The notes under the pieces: model-generated | Seen by the model: the letters and a program-made list of their open reading frames with translations, nothing else | The model's database searches: none | Told to the model about the DNA's origin: nothing | In this document: piece by piece, positions 1 to 8,177 of the stretch | Layout: every line of letters begins with the position of its first letter | Numbering within the stretch: position 1 is the first letter of the stretch | Translations under genes and position numbers: made by a program | DNA from: Clostridia bacterium | GTDB taxonomy: Bacteria > Bacillota > Clostridia > Christensenellales > Aristaeellaceae | Assembly: GCA_017512805.1 (NCBI GenBank) | Contig: JAFWES010000031.1 | Span: 1-45,280, forward strand | Length of the DNA: 45,280 nt | Direction of reading: 5' to 3'

Positions 1-1
1 T

Positions 2-556
2 CTGGACAGCGCAAGAATGTACACGCTGACGCTGACGAATCTGGAGGTTCGCCGCATGTTTTCCCTGATGGTACAGGACTGGTTTGCGCAGACCAGCGGG
101 CTTTCAGACTTCACAAAGGCCCTGCTGCAGGGGGACGAAGAACTCCTGGAGGCACGACTGCAGGATATCATGCTGACCTCCATGAGTTCCTTCGACGGAG
201 GAAAGAATCCGTCCATCAAGCTGCCGGAGAACTTTTATCACGGGCTGGTGCTGGGGCTGCTGGCGGAAAACACCCGGGAATATCTGGTGAAATCCAACCG
301 GGAGAGTGGCTGGGGCCGGTATGACGTAATGATGGAGCCCCGGGAGCCGGGGAAACCGGCGGCGATTCTGGAATTCAAGGTGTTCAATGCCCGGCGGGGA
401 GAAAAAAGTCTGGAGGATACGGCGGAAAACGCCCTGCGCCAGATTGAGGAAAAAAACTACGAAGCGGAGCTGCTGGCCCGGGGCATCCCGGCGGAGCGGA
501 TTCTGAAATACGGCTTTGCCTTCCAGGGCAGGGAATGCCTGATCCGAAAGGCGTAA
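2..556 (+). CDS. AAA-ATPase-like protein, C-terminal PD-(D/E)XK nuclease domain (5' truncated by window)
   Basis: The reading frame is open to the first bases of the window, so the visible 184 codons are only the 3' part of a longer gene. The ATG at 17 is probably internal. The segment matches the C-terminal nuclease-fold domain that follows an AAA-ATPase-like domain in a large, poorly understood bacterial family of about 500-600 residues. Counting from the ATG at 17, the likely active-site pattern is E96 in SNRES, D103 in GRYDVMM and E119-x-K121 in ILEFKV. This is the usual D...ExK order. The family is often multicopy and mobile in Bacteroidota and Clostridia, and its function is not established. 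A fragment of the N-terminal part of the same kind of protein occurs near 20.15 kb in this window. The family call is fairly secure; any biochemical role is inference. Confidence 0.8.
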   Translation: MDSARMYTLTLTNLEVRRMFSLMVQDWFAQTSGLSDFTKALLQGDEELLEARLQDIMLTSMSSFDGGKNPSIKLPENFYHGLVLGLLAENTREYLVKSNRESGWGRYDVMMEPREPGKPAAILEFKVFNARRGEKSLEDTAENALRQIEEKNYEAELLARGIPAERILKYGFAFQGRECLIRKA

Positions 557-592
557 GCCGGGTTCGCCCGGAAGGCCGTCCGGAAATCATAT

Positions 593-729
593 CGCGAGAG
601 TAACTGCTCAATTGCTCCGCTTGCTGAGGTATTCCCCTCCGGGGGACGCCTCGCGCCCCCGCAACCTCAATCGGCGCACAGCCGCTTTGGGGCAGCGGCT
701 GCGCTTGCTGGACTGAACAGTTACTCGCG
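593..729. repeat. 137-bp element with terminal inverted repeats
   Basis: CGCGAGAGTAACTG at 593-606 is the inverse of CAGTTACTCGCG at 718-729, apart from a two-base insertion. Inside are further inverted repeats: TGAGGT with ACCTCA, and GCCGCT with AGCGGC. No coding potential is seen. It sits between the nuclease gene and the polysaccharide operon promoter. It could be a small non-autonomous repeat (MITE/REP-like) or a large terminator-like structure; only one copy is visible in the window. Confidence 0.45.
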
Positions 730-758
730 GGAATTCCAAAACAGAACCGCGGCAAATA

Positions 759-787
759 TTGACAAAGTGAACCCGGGATGTTAGTAT
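759..787 (+). promoter_or_regulatory. Sigma-70/SigA-type promoter of the polysaccharide operon
   Basis: TTGACA at 759-764, a 17-bp spacer and TAGTAT at 782-787 form a near-consensus housekeeping promoter. Transcription would start near 794, leaving a leader of about 108 nt before the ATG at 902. No other convincing promoter is seen before about 16.4 kb, so this one probably drives the whole operon through the flippase gene. Confidence 0.75.
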
Positions 788-813
788 TTCCGCAAAAGCG
801 CTGCCGGGCTTTT

Positions 814-841
814 GTTACATCTGCGCCCGGCCGCGTGTAAC
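814..841 (+). promoter_or_regulatory. Inverted repeat in the operon leader
   Basis: GTTACA at 814-819 and TGTAAC at 836-841 flank a GC-rich 16-nt centre downstream of the predicted transcription start. It could be an RNA hairpin or an operator half-site pair. The same hexamer recurs as phased direct repeats near 23.45 kb. No U-tract follows, so it is not a simple terminator. Confidence 0.3.
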
Positions 842-901
842 CAAAAAGCCAGAGCGCCTCCGTAGGCCGCGCCTGACCCTGCCCAAAGGAAGCGACGCAT
901 C

Positions 902-2395
902 ATGTACAAACGCAAAACGAGCGGATGGTCCCAGCACCTGGATTTTATCGCCCTGGATATTCTCTGTCTGGTGGTCGCCATGATTTCCGGCGCCGCACTG
1001 CGGATCGGATGGGACCGGATGTCCCATTCCGGCCTTTTCTGGTCCGTCTGCGCCGGCGCGGCGGTGATCGACCTGCTGGTCATGATGCTGATGGACACGT
1101 ATCACGCGGTCATCCGCAGGGATTCCTATAAAGAAGCCCGGCTGCTGCTGGAGCAGACCGTATACATCGTAATCGGTCTGATCCTGTTTCTGTTTATGAT
1201 CCGGGAAGAGGACATAAACGTCTTCAACATCATGATTCCTTCCCTGCCCATCTATGTGCTGCTCTGCTTCAACATGCGGGTTTTGTGGAAGGAATACCTG
1301 CGCAAGCGGCACCATATCCGCAACCGGACGGGAATGCTGGTGGTGGCCAACAGGGATCGGCTTCGGCCCGTGATTACGGATCTGATGAATCATAATTACG
1401 ACTCGTACCGCTTCGTCGGCGTCGCGCTGCTGGATTCCGGCGTGGATCCGGAATCCGCCCAGGAGGAGCTGACGGGCATCATGCAGGGAGATGTCCCCGT
1501 GGCTCCTCCCAAAGTGGTGGCCAACCGGGATACCCTGATTCAGTACCTGATCAACAGCTGGGTGGACGAGGTCTACCTGGATATACCCGCCGGGGAGCCC
1601 CTTCCCGTGGATCTGATCAACGAGATCATGGGGATGGGGATCACCGTCCATGCCGCCATCAACGCCATGGACTCCCTGGAAGCCCGGCATAAGAACGTGG
1701 AATGGGTTTGCGGCAACGCCACCATCACCACCAGCCTGGGATACGTTTCCGGCCGCGACCTGCTGCTCAAGCGCATCATGGATATTATCGGCGGGGCAGT
1801 GGGCAGCGTCATCACCCTGCTGCTGACGGTGGTCATCGGGCCCCTGATTAAAATCGCCTCCCCCGGTCCCATCTTCTTCAAGCAGGTTCGGGTGGGCGAA
1901 AACGGCCGGCAGTTCCATATCTATAAATTCAGAAGCATGTATATGGACGCGGAAAAGCGCAAGGCGGAGGTGGCCGCCGCACAGGGCCAGGAAGGCCATC
2001 TGATGTTCAAAATGGAGCACGATCCCCGCATCATCGGCCAGGTGCAGCGTCCCGACGGCACCTGGAAAAAGGGGATTGGCGGCTGGATCCGTGATCTGTC
2101 CCTGGATGAATTCCCCCAGTTTTTCAACGTGCTGAAGGGGGATATGTCCCTGGTAGGGACCCGGCCGCCCACGCTGGACGAATGGCAGCGCTACGAGCCG
2201 TCGCACCGGGCCCGCATGTCCACCAAGCCGGGGATTACCGGGATGTGGCAGATCAGCGGGCGCAGCACGATCCGGGATTTCAACCAGGTGGTTCAGCTGG
2301 ACCGGCAATACATCGAAAACTGGTCCCTGGCCCTGGATCTGAAGATCCTCTTCCGGACGGTATGGGTGGTTCTGACCCGCAAGGGCGCAATGTAA
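902..2395 (+). CDS. Polyprenyl-phosphate sugar-1-phosphate transferase (polymer initiation)
   Basis: This 497-residue integral membrane enzyme transfers a sugar-1-phosphate to undecaprenyl phosphate, which starts each repeat unit. Four hydrophobic segments lie in the first ~125 residues, followed by a soluble region and a fifth hydrophobic segment at about 298-318. The C-terminal catalytic domain has the bacterial sugar-transferase motifs: KRIMDIIGG near 290, KFRSM near 343, DEFPQFFNVLKGD near 402, SLVGTRPP near 418 and KPGITGMWQISGR near 443. The length and layout are typical of WbaP/CpsE-type proteins. AAGGA lies upstream of the ATG at 902. It is the first gene after the strong promoter, as expected. 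The sugar could be glucose or galactose; the sequence does not decide. Confidence 0.93.
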   Translation: MYKRKTSGWSQHLDFIALDILCLVVAMISGAALRIGWDRMSHSGLFWSVCAGAAVIDLLVMMLMDTYHAVIRRDSYKEARLLLEQTVYIVIGLILFLFMIREEDINVFNIMIPSLPIYVLLCFNMRVLWKEYLRKRHHIRNRTGMLVVANRDRLRPVITDLMNHNYDSYRFVGVALLDSGVDPESAQEELTGIMQGDVPVAPPKVVANRDTLIQYLINSWVDEVYLDIPAGEPLPVDLINEIMGMGITVHAAINAMDSLEARHKNVEWVCGNATITTSLGYVSGRDLLLKRIMDIIGGAVGSVITLLLTVVIGPLIKIASPGPIFFKQVRVGENGRQFHIYKFRSMYMDAEKRKAEVAAAQGQEGHLMFKMEHDPRIIGQVQRPDGTWKKGIGGWIRDLSLDEFPQFFNVLKGDMSLVGTRPPTLDEWQRYEPSHRARMSTKPGITGMWQISGRSTIRDFNQVVQLDRQYIENWSLALDLKILFRTVWVVLTRKGAM

Positions 2396-2538
2396 AAGGC
2401 GACAGTAGAGACAGAGAACCGTCCCCTGTCTCCTTGAGGATATCCGCCGCGAAAGGACGGAAAAGGAGAGCCGGACGGCGGCGGAAACAACCGTCCCCTG
2501 AGGAGGGACACACAAAACGTCAGAACGGGGGTGGGCTG

Positions 2539-3723
2539 ATGACAGTCAGAGCAGACAGGGATTTGAAAATTGCCATGTTTGGCCACAAGCGCATCCCATC
2601 CCGGGAGGGCGGGGTAGAGGTCGTCGTGGAGGAACTGGCTGTGCGCATGGTGGCGCTTCATCACCATGTGACCTGTTATAATCGCAGCGGCCACCATGTC
2701 AGCGGCCAGGAATATGATGGGGCCCGGCTGCGGGAATACAAGGGAGTCCGCCTGAAAAGCGTATGGACCCTCGACAAAAAGGGGCTGGCCGCCATGTCCG
2801 CCTCCGTTTCGGCGGCATTCCGCACCGCCTGGGGAAAATATGATGTGGTGCATATCCACGCGGAAGGGCCGTCGTTTATGTGCTGGCTGCCCAAATTGCT
2901 GGGAAAGCGCGTGATTGTAACGGTTCACGGGTTAGACTGGGCACGGGCGAAATGGGGAAAACTAGCCTCCTGGTACATCAAAAGCGGGGAAAAGAACGCA
3001 GTCCGGTTCGCCGATGAAATCATCGTTCTGAGTGAAGGCGTGAAGCATTATTTCCAGCAGACCTACGGGCGGGAGACCGTGTTTATCCCCAACGGGGTAA
3101 CGCCGGTGCAGAAGCGGGAAGCCGTGGAAATCAAAAAACAGTGGGGCCTGGAAAAGGACAGCTATGTGCTGTTTCTCGGGCGCCTCGTTCCCGAAAAGGG
3201 AGTTCATTATTTGCTGGAGGCGTGGAAAGGCCTGCGCACGGATAAAAAGCTGGTCATTGCCGGCGGCAGCTCCGATACGCGGGACTATACGGACCGGCTC
3301 AGGGCGCTGGCCGGGGACAACGTGATCTTTACGGGATTCCAACAGGGACAGGCGCTGGAGGAACTGTACAGCAACGCGTATGTATATGTCCTTCCCAGCG
3401 ACCTGGAGGGCATGCCGCTGAGCCTGCTGGAAGCCATGAGTTACGGCAATTGCTGCGTTGTATCGGACATTGAGGAATGCCTCCAGGTGGTGGAGGATCA
3501 CGCGGTTTCGTTTAAAAAAGGAGATGCGGAGGATCTGGCCGCGGCATTGCAGAAACTGATCGACCGCCCGGAGGAGGTCAGGACATTGAAAAGCGGCGCG
3601 GCCGCGTATATCTGCCAGAAATTCAGCTGGGACGACACCGTAAACAAAACGATCCGCTTATACCGGGGAAAACAGGAACCCGACGGGAATGACTTTGCGG
3701 CAGGAAAAAGAGAGGGAAAATGA
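2539..3723 (+). CDS. Glycosyltransferase family 4 (GT-B fold)
   Basis: This cytoplasmic glycosyltransferase of 394 residues probably adds a sugar to the lipid-linked repeat unit. The frame is open back to 2182, but that stretch lies over the preceding gene. The ATG at 2539, after a G-rich stretch, gives a normal N-terminus leading into KIAMFGHKRIPSREGG. The GGVE turn near residue 24 and HIHAEGPS are N-domain features. The C-domain has the donor-binding EX7E motif in LEGMPLSLLEAM near 291-299 and FLGRLVPEKG. It resembles rhamnosyl/galactosyl GT4 enzymes of exopolysaccharide clusters, but acceptor and donor cannot be read off. Its stop overlaps the next start in an ATGA arrangement, implying translational coupling. 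Confidence 0.88.
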   Translation: MTVRADRDLKIAMFGHKRIPSREGGVEVVVEELAVRMVALHHHVTCYNRSGHHVSGQEYDGARLREYKGVRLKSVWTLDKKGLAAMSASVSAAFRTAWGKYDVVHIHAEGPSFMCWLPKLLGKRVIVTVHGLDWARAKWGKLASWYIKSGEKNAVRFADEIIVLSEGVKHYFQQTYGRETVFIPNGVTPVQKREAVEIKKQWGLEKDSYVLFLGRLVPEKGVHYLLEAWKGLRTDKKLVIAGGSSDTRDYTDRLRALAGDNVIFTGFQQGQALEELYSNAYVYVLPSDLEGMPLSLLEAMSYGNCCVVSDIEECLQVVEDHAVSFKKGDAEDLAAALQKLIDRPEEVRTLKSGAAAYICQKFSWDDTVNKTIRLYRGKQEPDGNDFAAGKREGK

Positions 3724-5009
3724 GCGTTAATCGAGTAAAAGAACAGAGAAAGGGGCTGTTTTACTACGTAATCGTGATCGGTTACGTTGGTTTAATGACC
3801 ATCGCTTTCTATGTTTCTACCGAGAAGCGCGGAATCATCCCGGCCTTGCCCACAACCCTCCGTTATGTCTGCGACGCCGGGATCATCGTCCTGGCCCTGC
3901 TGTATTTTCTGGTTACGTATATGAAAAACAGGATCCGCGTCGCGATGACGCTGGCCTGGATCTGGTCCTTTCCATATATAGGAATGACCATGATATCGCT
4001 CCTGATTTGGATTGTGGAACGGATGGATTTGAATTATATCGGCCGCGGTCTGATCAATGTGGGCTGCGCGGAACTGAATGTCATCGCTGTTGTATGCGCC
4101 ATCTGGCTGTTTGGGGAACATGCGGTCGATTATTCTTTTTACGGCGCCATGGGCGGAGTTGTCCTGGTTGCGCTGCGCGCCATCCTGGATTACGGGCCGG
4201 CGGAATTTATCAGGCAGTATCTCGCGCTGGTCCTCTCTTTTGCCGGGGACACTGGAAAAGCCATGCGCTATATGGAATTTCACGATCTTTCGCAAGGGCT
4301 CGGCATTTTCCTGATGTATTACATCTGGACATTCCGTAAAACAAAAAGGAACATTTTGCTGCTTTTCCTCTCTTTTATTTGTTTCACCCTGACATTAAAG
4401 CGAATCGACGTCATGGCCATTGCGGCAGGCGTTGTTTTTGGCCGGTACTTTCATCACCTTCCTTTCCGAAGGAGGTGGTACTTCATCGTGGTCTTCGAGA
4501 TTGCGCTGATTGCCTTCGTGTACATCTACCTGTGGCTTATTAAGGAAGGATACTATAAGGTCATCATGAATCGGCTGGGAATCGATCCCATGAGCCGGGA
4601 TATCATTTATGACTATTACAAGGATTTTTTTGAGCTTTCACCGACATACTTGGGCCGGGGGCTGCGTTACATCTATGTCCATATAACGGAAGCGGATCGT
4701 GTGATCCATGTGACCCGCAAAATCACCATGCGTGTTGTTGCGGCGCACAATGAATACATGACCTATTTTATTGAACTCGGCTTCTGGGGATTCATCTTTT
4801 GGCTGTGGAGCAACAGCTGGTACAGGATGAACGCCCTTCGCAGAGCCTTTGGCTGGGAAGCCGTCACGTTTTCCCTGATGGTGATATTCTATGCTTTCGT
4901 ATCCTATGCCACGGATAATACCTACTTTTATTTCTCCATCAATTATGTCGGATTTGTGACAAGCGGGGTTTCCGTGCTTTCCAGCAGGAAAGCGAAAGAA
5001 TATGGATAA
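3720..5009 (+). CDS. Wzy-like polysaccharide polymerase / O-antigen ligase-family membrane protein
   Basis: The 429-residue protein is strongly hydrophobic with about ten predicted membrane helices. Near residue 342 it has AAHNEYMTYFIELGFWG, the H-N-x2-(L/M)-...-E-x-G-x2-G signature of the O-antigen ligase/polymerase family, in an extracytoplasmic-loop position. In this operon, with a flippase and two co-polymerases, it is best read as the repeat-unit polymerase. Like most Wzy proteins it is weakly conserved, so the call rests on topology, this motif and context. Its ATG overlaps the previous stop by four bases. The GC content is lower than in the adjacent genes, which is usual for serotype-specific polymerases. 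Confidence 0.8.
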   Translation: MSVNRVKEQRKGLFYYVIVIGYVGLMTIAFYVSTEKRGIIPALPTTLRYVCDAGIIVLALLYFLVTYMKNRIRVAMTLAWIWSFPYIGMTMISLLIWIVERMDLNYIGRGLINVGCAELNVIAVVCAIWLFGEHAVDYSFYGAMGGVVLVALRAILDYGPAEFIRQYLALVLSFAGDTGKAMRYMEFHDLSQGLGIFLMYYIWTFRKTKRNILLLFLSFICFTLTLKRIDVMAIAAGVVFGRYFHHLPFRRRWYFIVVFEIALIAFVYIYLWLIKEGYYKVIMNRLGIDPMSRDIIYDYYKDFFELSPTYLGRGLRYIYVHITEADRVIHVTRKITMRVVAAHNEYMTYFIELGFWGFIFWLWSNSWYRMNALRRAFGWEAVTFSLMVIFYAFVSYATDNTYFYFSINYVGFVTSGVSVLSSRKAKEYG

Positions 5010-5059
5010 TTACATATATAGTACCTGGGACGGTTCGAAGGAAGGGAGGAAAACGCGGC

Positions 5060-6328
5060 ATGAATGATCTGCTGACCCGGTTATTGTTGGTTCTGCGAAA
5101 ACACTTTCTCAAGATCGTGTTGTTTTCCGTTTTGTTGATGGGGATATTCTGCGCCTTTTCCTATGCGCACAGTTTTCAAACGGCCTCCGCGATTCTGGCG
5201 TTTACGTATCCGAACGCTTCGGACGGCCTCTACCCTAACGGCACGTTCTTCAATGCCTACAATATTCTGACCGGAGAGATCATTGAAAACGGAATCCGGC
5301 GGGCGGGGCTGGAAGGGGACGTCAACCCGGCCAACCTTGTGGATGAAATCTCGATCAAACCCCGGAGCAACGCGTCTCTGATTACGACTCAGTTCATCGT
5401 AAGCTACCGCGCGGGAAGGGCTGACCGCCTTGGCGCTGTGACGCCTGAGGGGCTGTTGAATTCCATCATCTACAGCTATATCGATCATTTTCACAAAACG
5501 TACAGCAATGAAAGGCTTGCGCTGAACCTGGACCTTTTGGAGAATGAAAACCTGGATTATATTGATCTTGTGAATTATTACAATATGATTCTGAACCAAT
5601 TACAGAAGTATCTGAGCGCCCAGCAGGTCAGCGATAAGGATTTTATCAGCGCGGACGGAACCTCCTTTCAGGATCTGATTAATATCGTGGAGCGTATGCG
5701 TCTGACCGCTTTGAAGGAAGTCAGGGCCATTATTCTGGAGCAAGGCGTCTCCTCGAATCCGGAAACGTATCTCGAAAGGCTGGATTATCAGATTTGGAAA
5801 TTATCCAACACCTATGACAACTACAGAAAAATGCAGAATCTGTATAAAAAGACGCTTCAGGATTATGATTCGCGGCTGACGAGCGTCGTATTCATTCCCT
5901 CCCTTGACGCGGAGCAGAAATTCTATATGTCCAAGACGAAGATCGGAATTGACCTTCTCGCCCTGAACGCGACGGATTATGAAGAAAAAGCCGAGAATGT
6001 GCAGCGCCAGATCAGTCAGAAAAACCAATATGTCGGCAGGATCAACGATCCCGGAAAAAGCGCGCAGGACAGGGATAACCATACCTCCCGTGTAAACAGC
6101 ATGTTTTCCGAGCTCAGGAAACAACTGCTTGAAATCATCGACAGGGTTCAGCAGGTTGAGAAAGAATACAGCAAATACAAAAACCATGATTACGTGATGA
6201 TGAGGCCGGTCGAAACGAGCTTTTTGAATCGGGCCAACGGAAAGAGCGCCTTCCTCGTCACGGTCGTCATCGACATTCTCATCATTGCTGTTCTGGTCAT
6301 TCGTGAACAAAGAAAGGTATTGAGGTAA
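5060..6328 (+). CDS. Wzz-like chain-length/co-polymerase protein
   Basis: The 422-residue protein has a membrane helix at about 16-36, a long extracytoplasmic alpha-helical region with coiled-coil character, and a second helix at about 393-415. This is the two-helix topology of polysaccharide co-polymerases that set polymer length with Wzy. A proline-rich Wzz motif before the second helix is not obvious, so it is a divergent member. GGAGG lies about 12 bases before the ATG. The next gene has the same overall plan plus an extra C-terminal domain, and the early periplasmic region is similar in both: SDGLYPNGT here and PDGLTPTGS there. They therefore look like a paralogous pair. Confidence 0.75.
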   Translation: MNDLLTRLLLVLRKHFLKIVLFSVLLMGIFCAFSYAHSFQTASAILAFTYPNASDGLYPNGTFFNAYNILTGEIIENGIRRAGLEGDVNPANLVDEISIKPRSNASLITTQFIVSYRAGRADRLGAVTPEGLLNSIIYSYIDHFHKTYSNERLALNLDLLENENLDYIDLVNYYNMILNQLQKYLSAQQVSDKDFISADGTSFQDLINIVERMRLTALKEVRAIILEQGVSSNPETYLERLDYQIWKLSNTYDNYRKMQNLYKKTLQDYDSRLTSVVFIPSLDAEQKFYMSKTKIGIDLLALNATDYEEKAENVQRQISQKNQYVGRINDPGKSAQDRDNHTSRVNSMFSELRKQLLEIIDRVQQVEKEYSKYKNHDYVMMRPVETSFLNRANGKSAFLVTVVIDILIIAVLVIREQRKVLR

Positions 6329-6329
6329 A

Positions 6330-8177
6330 GTGAAAGAGTTTCAGATTCTGCGGTATATCAAGCGGTGGAAGGTCCTGATTATCATTGGAATGGTGCTATG
6401 CCTTACCGCAACCTACTGGTATTTTTCCAGACAGCAGTATTATATTGCGGCCATCAATATTGAATATTTGAACAGCGGCGCGCCGGACGGGCTTACGCCG
6501 ACAGGGTCGGAACTGAAGACAGAGGAGATACGGACGGCTGTCATTGTCAGTTCCGCGCTTGAAGAGACGGGGTATGATCTGAACGTCGACTATGTGCGAA
6601 ATAACCTTTCCATCGAAGGGGTTCTGACCCCGGAAGAGGAAAACCTGAAAAAAGCCATGCTCGAAAAGGGTGAGGAATACACTGTAAAGCCGACAAACTA
6701 TAAAGTTCAGTTATCCCTGAACTCAAGCTACTCTGAAGAAATTGCGCAGAACCTGATCACGGCCATCGTCAACAATTATATGACATGGTACGGCAATCAA
6801 TATGTGATCAGCCGAAAAAAGCCGGGCGTCCTGGACGCGGAGCTGCTGGATAATCACGACTATATCATCGCAATGGATTTGATTTCAGAATCCATTGAAA
6901 AAATGCTGCAATACATTTACAGCTGCGAAGAGACCTTTCGATCGTCCCAATCGGGGTTGAGTTTTTATGACCTGCAGACGCAGCTGCAAATGCTGAGAGA
7001 TTCCCAATATGAGGACGTTTATGTCAAGGTGATCAATTCAGGGATCACAAAATCCCCGAGTTTGCTGCGGGACTATTATACGGCGGATATTACAGAACAG
7101 AATCTGAAACACAGCCAGTTCACACAACAGGCCGCGGAGCTGGAAAGCCTTCTGCATATTTATGAGGAACGAATGCTGGAAGCCCAGGATTATTCTACCT
7201 CCAGCAAGAAATCCGATGGAGAAGGCCCGACGAACAGCGGATCCAATTCGATCATCCTGAATCAGGTATACGATATATACGACCTGGAGCACAATCCTGT
7301 TTACTCTCAGAATAATTACGAAACACTGATGGATACGTATGTCAATTACTATGCTTCGATTTATTCAGTAGAAAAAAAGATCTCGGAAGATGAATTTATC
7401 CTGAAGCGTTTTTCCGACGTCACCGAAGCATCGGATGAAAGCGCACAGATGAAGATTCGAACGGAAATCATGAACCTGATAGATGCGATTAACGGTATTT
7501 ATGCGGATTTAAATGCGCTGGGCACAGAATATAATCAGTCGGAGGTCGCAAGAAACATCCATGTCACTTCCAGTTCCAAAGTGTCCAAAGGGATCAACAT
7601 CGTGCTGTATACGACATTGAGCGCCATCCTGTTTCTGGGCGTCGGTTGTTCCGGAGCGATTGTGCTCGGCCGCGCAGGCGATCTGATGGATTATCTGCTG
7701 TACACGGATAAAGTGACGGGTTTGCCCAGCCGCAATTCCTGTGACGAAATGATCAATAAAATCGCCAAACAGGGCGCACTGGACACGTTCAGCGTCGTTT
7801 CCCTTTTCGTGACCAATCTGGGGGAAATCAATAACCGATATGGGCGCGAAACAGGGAACCAGATGCTGACCGAGCTCGGTTTGATTTTGCAGACGATCGC
7901 CAAACAGTACGGCTTCATCGGTTATAACAACGGGAATCAGTTCCTGTGCCTGTTGGAGGGATGCTCCTACGAAAAAGCAAAGGATATGCTTGATGCCATT
8001 GCCATGGAACTGAAAAATACGCAGGCGGAAGTGAAACCCGGCCTGGTTGCAAAGATTGGCGAATCCCATAAACTGTCTTCGTACCAAATCAGCAACTTAA
8101 TCAGCCTGACCTTCAAGCAGGAGGATATCGTGGTCTATCGGCCGATGAATAAAGAAAGAGAAGGGGCAGTGCAGTGA
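6330..8177 (+). CDS. Wzz-like co-polymerase fused to a degenerate GGDEF domain
   Basis: Starts at GTG 6330 with GAGGT just upstream, immediately after the previous stop. The 615 residues contain helix 1 at about 13-33, a large extracytoplasmic helical domain, helix 2 at about 420-442, and a cytoplasmic domain at about 455-610. That domain begins DKVTGLPSRNS, the usual N-terminal landmark of GGDEF domains, and follows their pattern. The signature loop reads YNNGNQF near 531, so the GG(D/E)EF residues needed for diguanylate cyclase activity are lost. I infer a sensory or scaffold role, perhaps nucleotide binding, replacing the tyrosine-kinase partner that many Gram-positive Wzz proteins have; none is visible in this operon. 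The stop overlaps the next GTG start. Confidence 0.8.
   Translation: MKEFQILRYIKRWKVLIIIGMVLCLTATYWYFSRQQYYIAAINIEYLNSGAPDGLTPTGSELKTEEIRTAVIVSSALEETGYDLNVDYVRNNLSIEGVLTPEEENLKKAMLEKGEEYTVKPTNYKVQLSLNSSYSEEIAQNLITAIVNNYMTWYGNQYVISRKKPGVLDAELLDNHDYIIAMDLISESIEKMLQYIYSCEETFRSSQSGLSFYDLQTQLQMLRDSQYEDVYVKVINSGITKSPSLLRDYYTADITEQNLKHSQFTQQAAELESLLHIYEERMLEAQDYSTSSKKSDGEGPTNSGSNSIILNQVYDIYDLEHNPVYSQNNYETLMDTYVNYYASIYSVEKKISEDEFILKRFSDVTEASDESAQMKIRTEIMNLIDAINGIYADLNALGTEYNQSEVARNIHVTSSSKVSKGINIVLYTTLSAILFLGVGCSGAIVLGRAGDLMDYLLYTDKVTGLPSRNSCDEMINKIAKQGALDTFSVVSLFVTNLGEINNRYGRETGNQMLTELGLILQTIAKQYGFIGYNNGNQFLCLLEGCSYEKAKDMLDAIAMELKNTQAEVKPGLVAKIGESHKLSSYQISNLISLTFKQEDIVVYRPMNKEREGAVQ

Noticed and set aside
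815-2515. Minus-strand open frame of 566 codons over the sugar-phosphate transferase gene
   Set aside because: High-GC third-position shadow; the plus-strand product has every family motif.
2182-2538. 119-codon N-terminal extension of the first GT4
   Set aside because: It overlaps the 3' end of the preceding gene and does not resemble a GT4 N-terminus; the family start fits ATG 2539.
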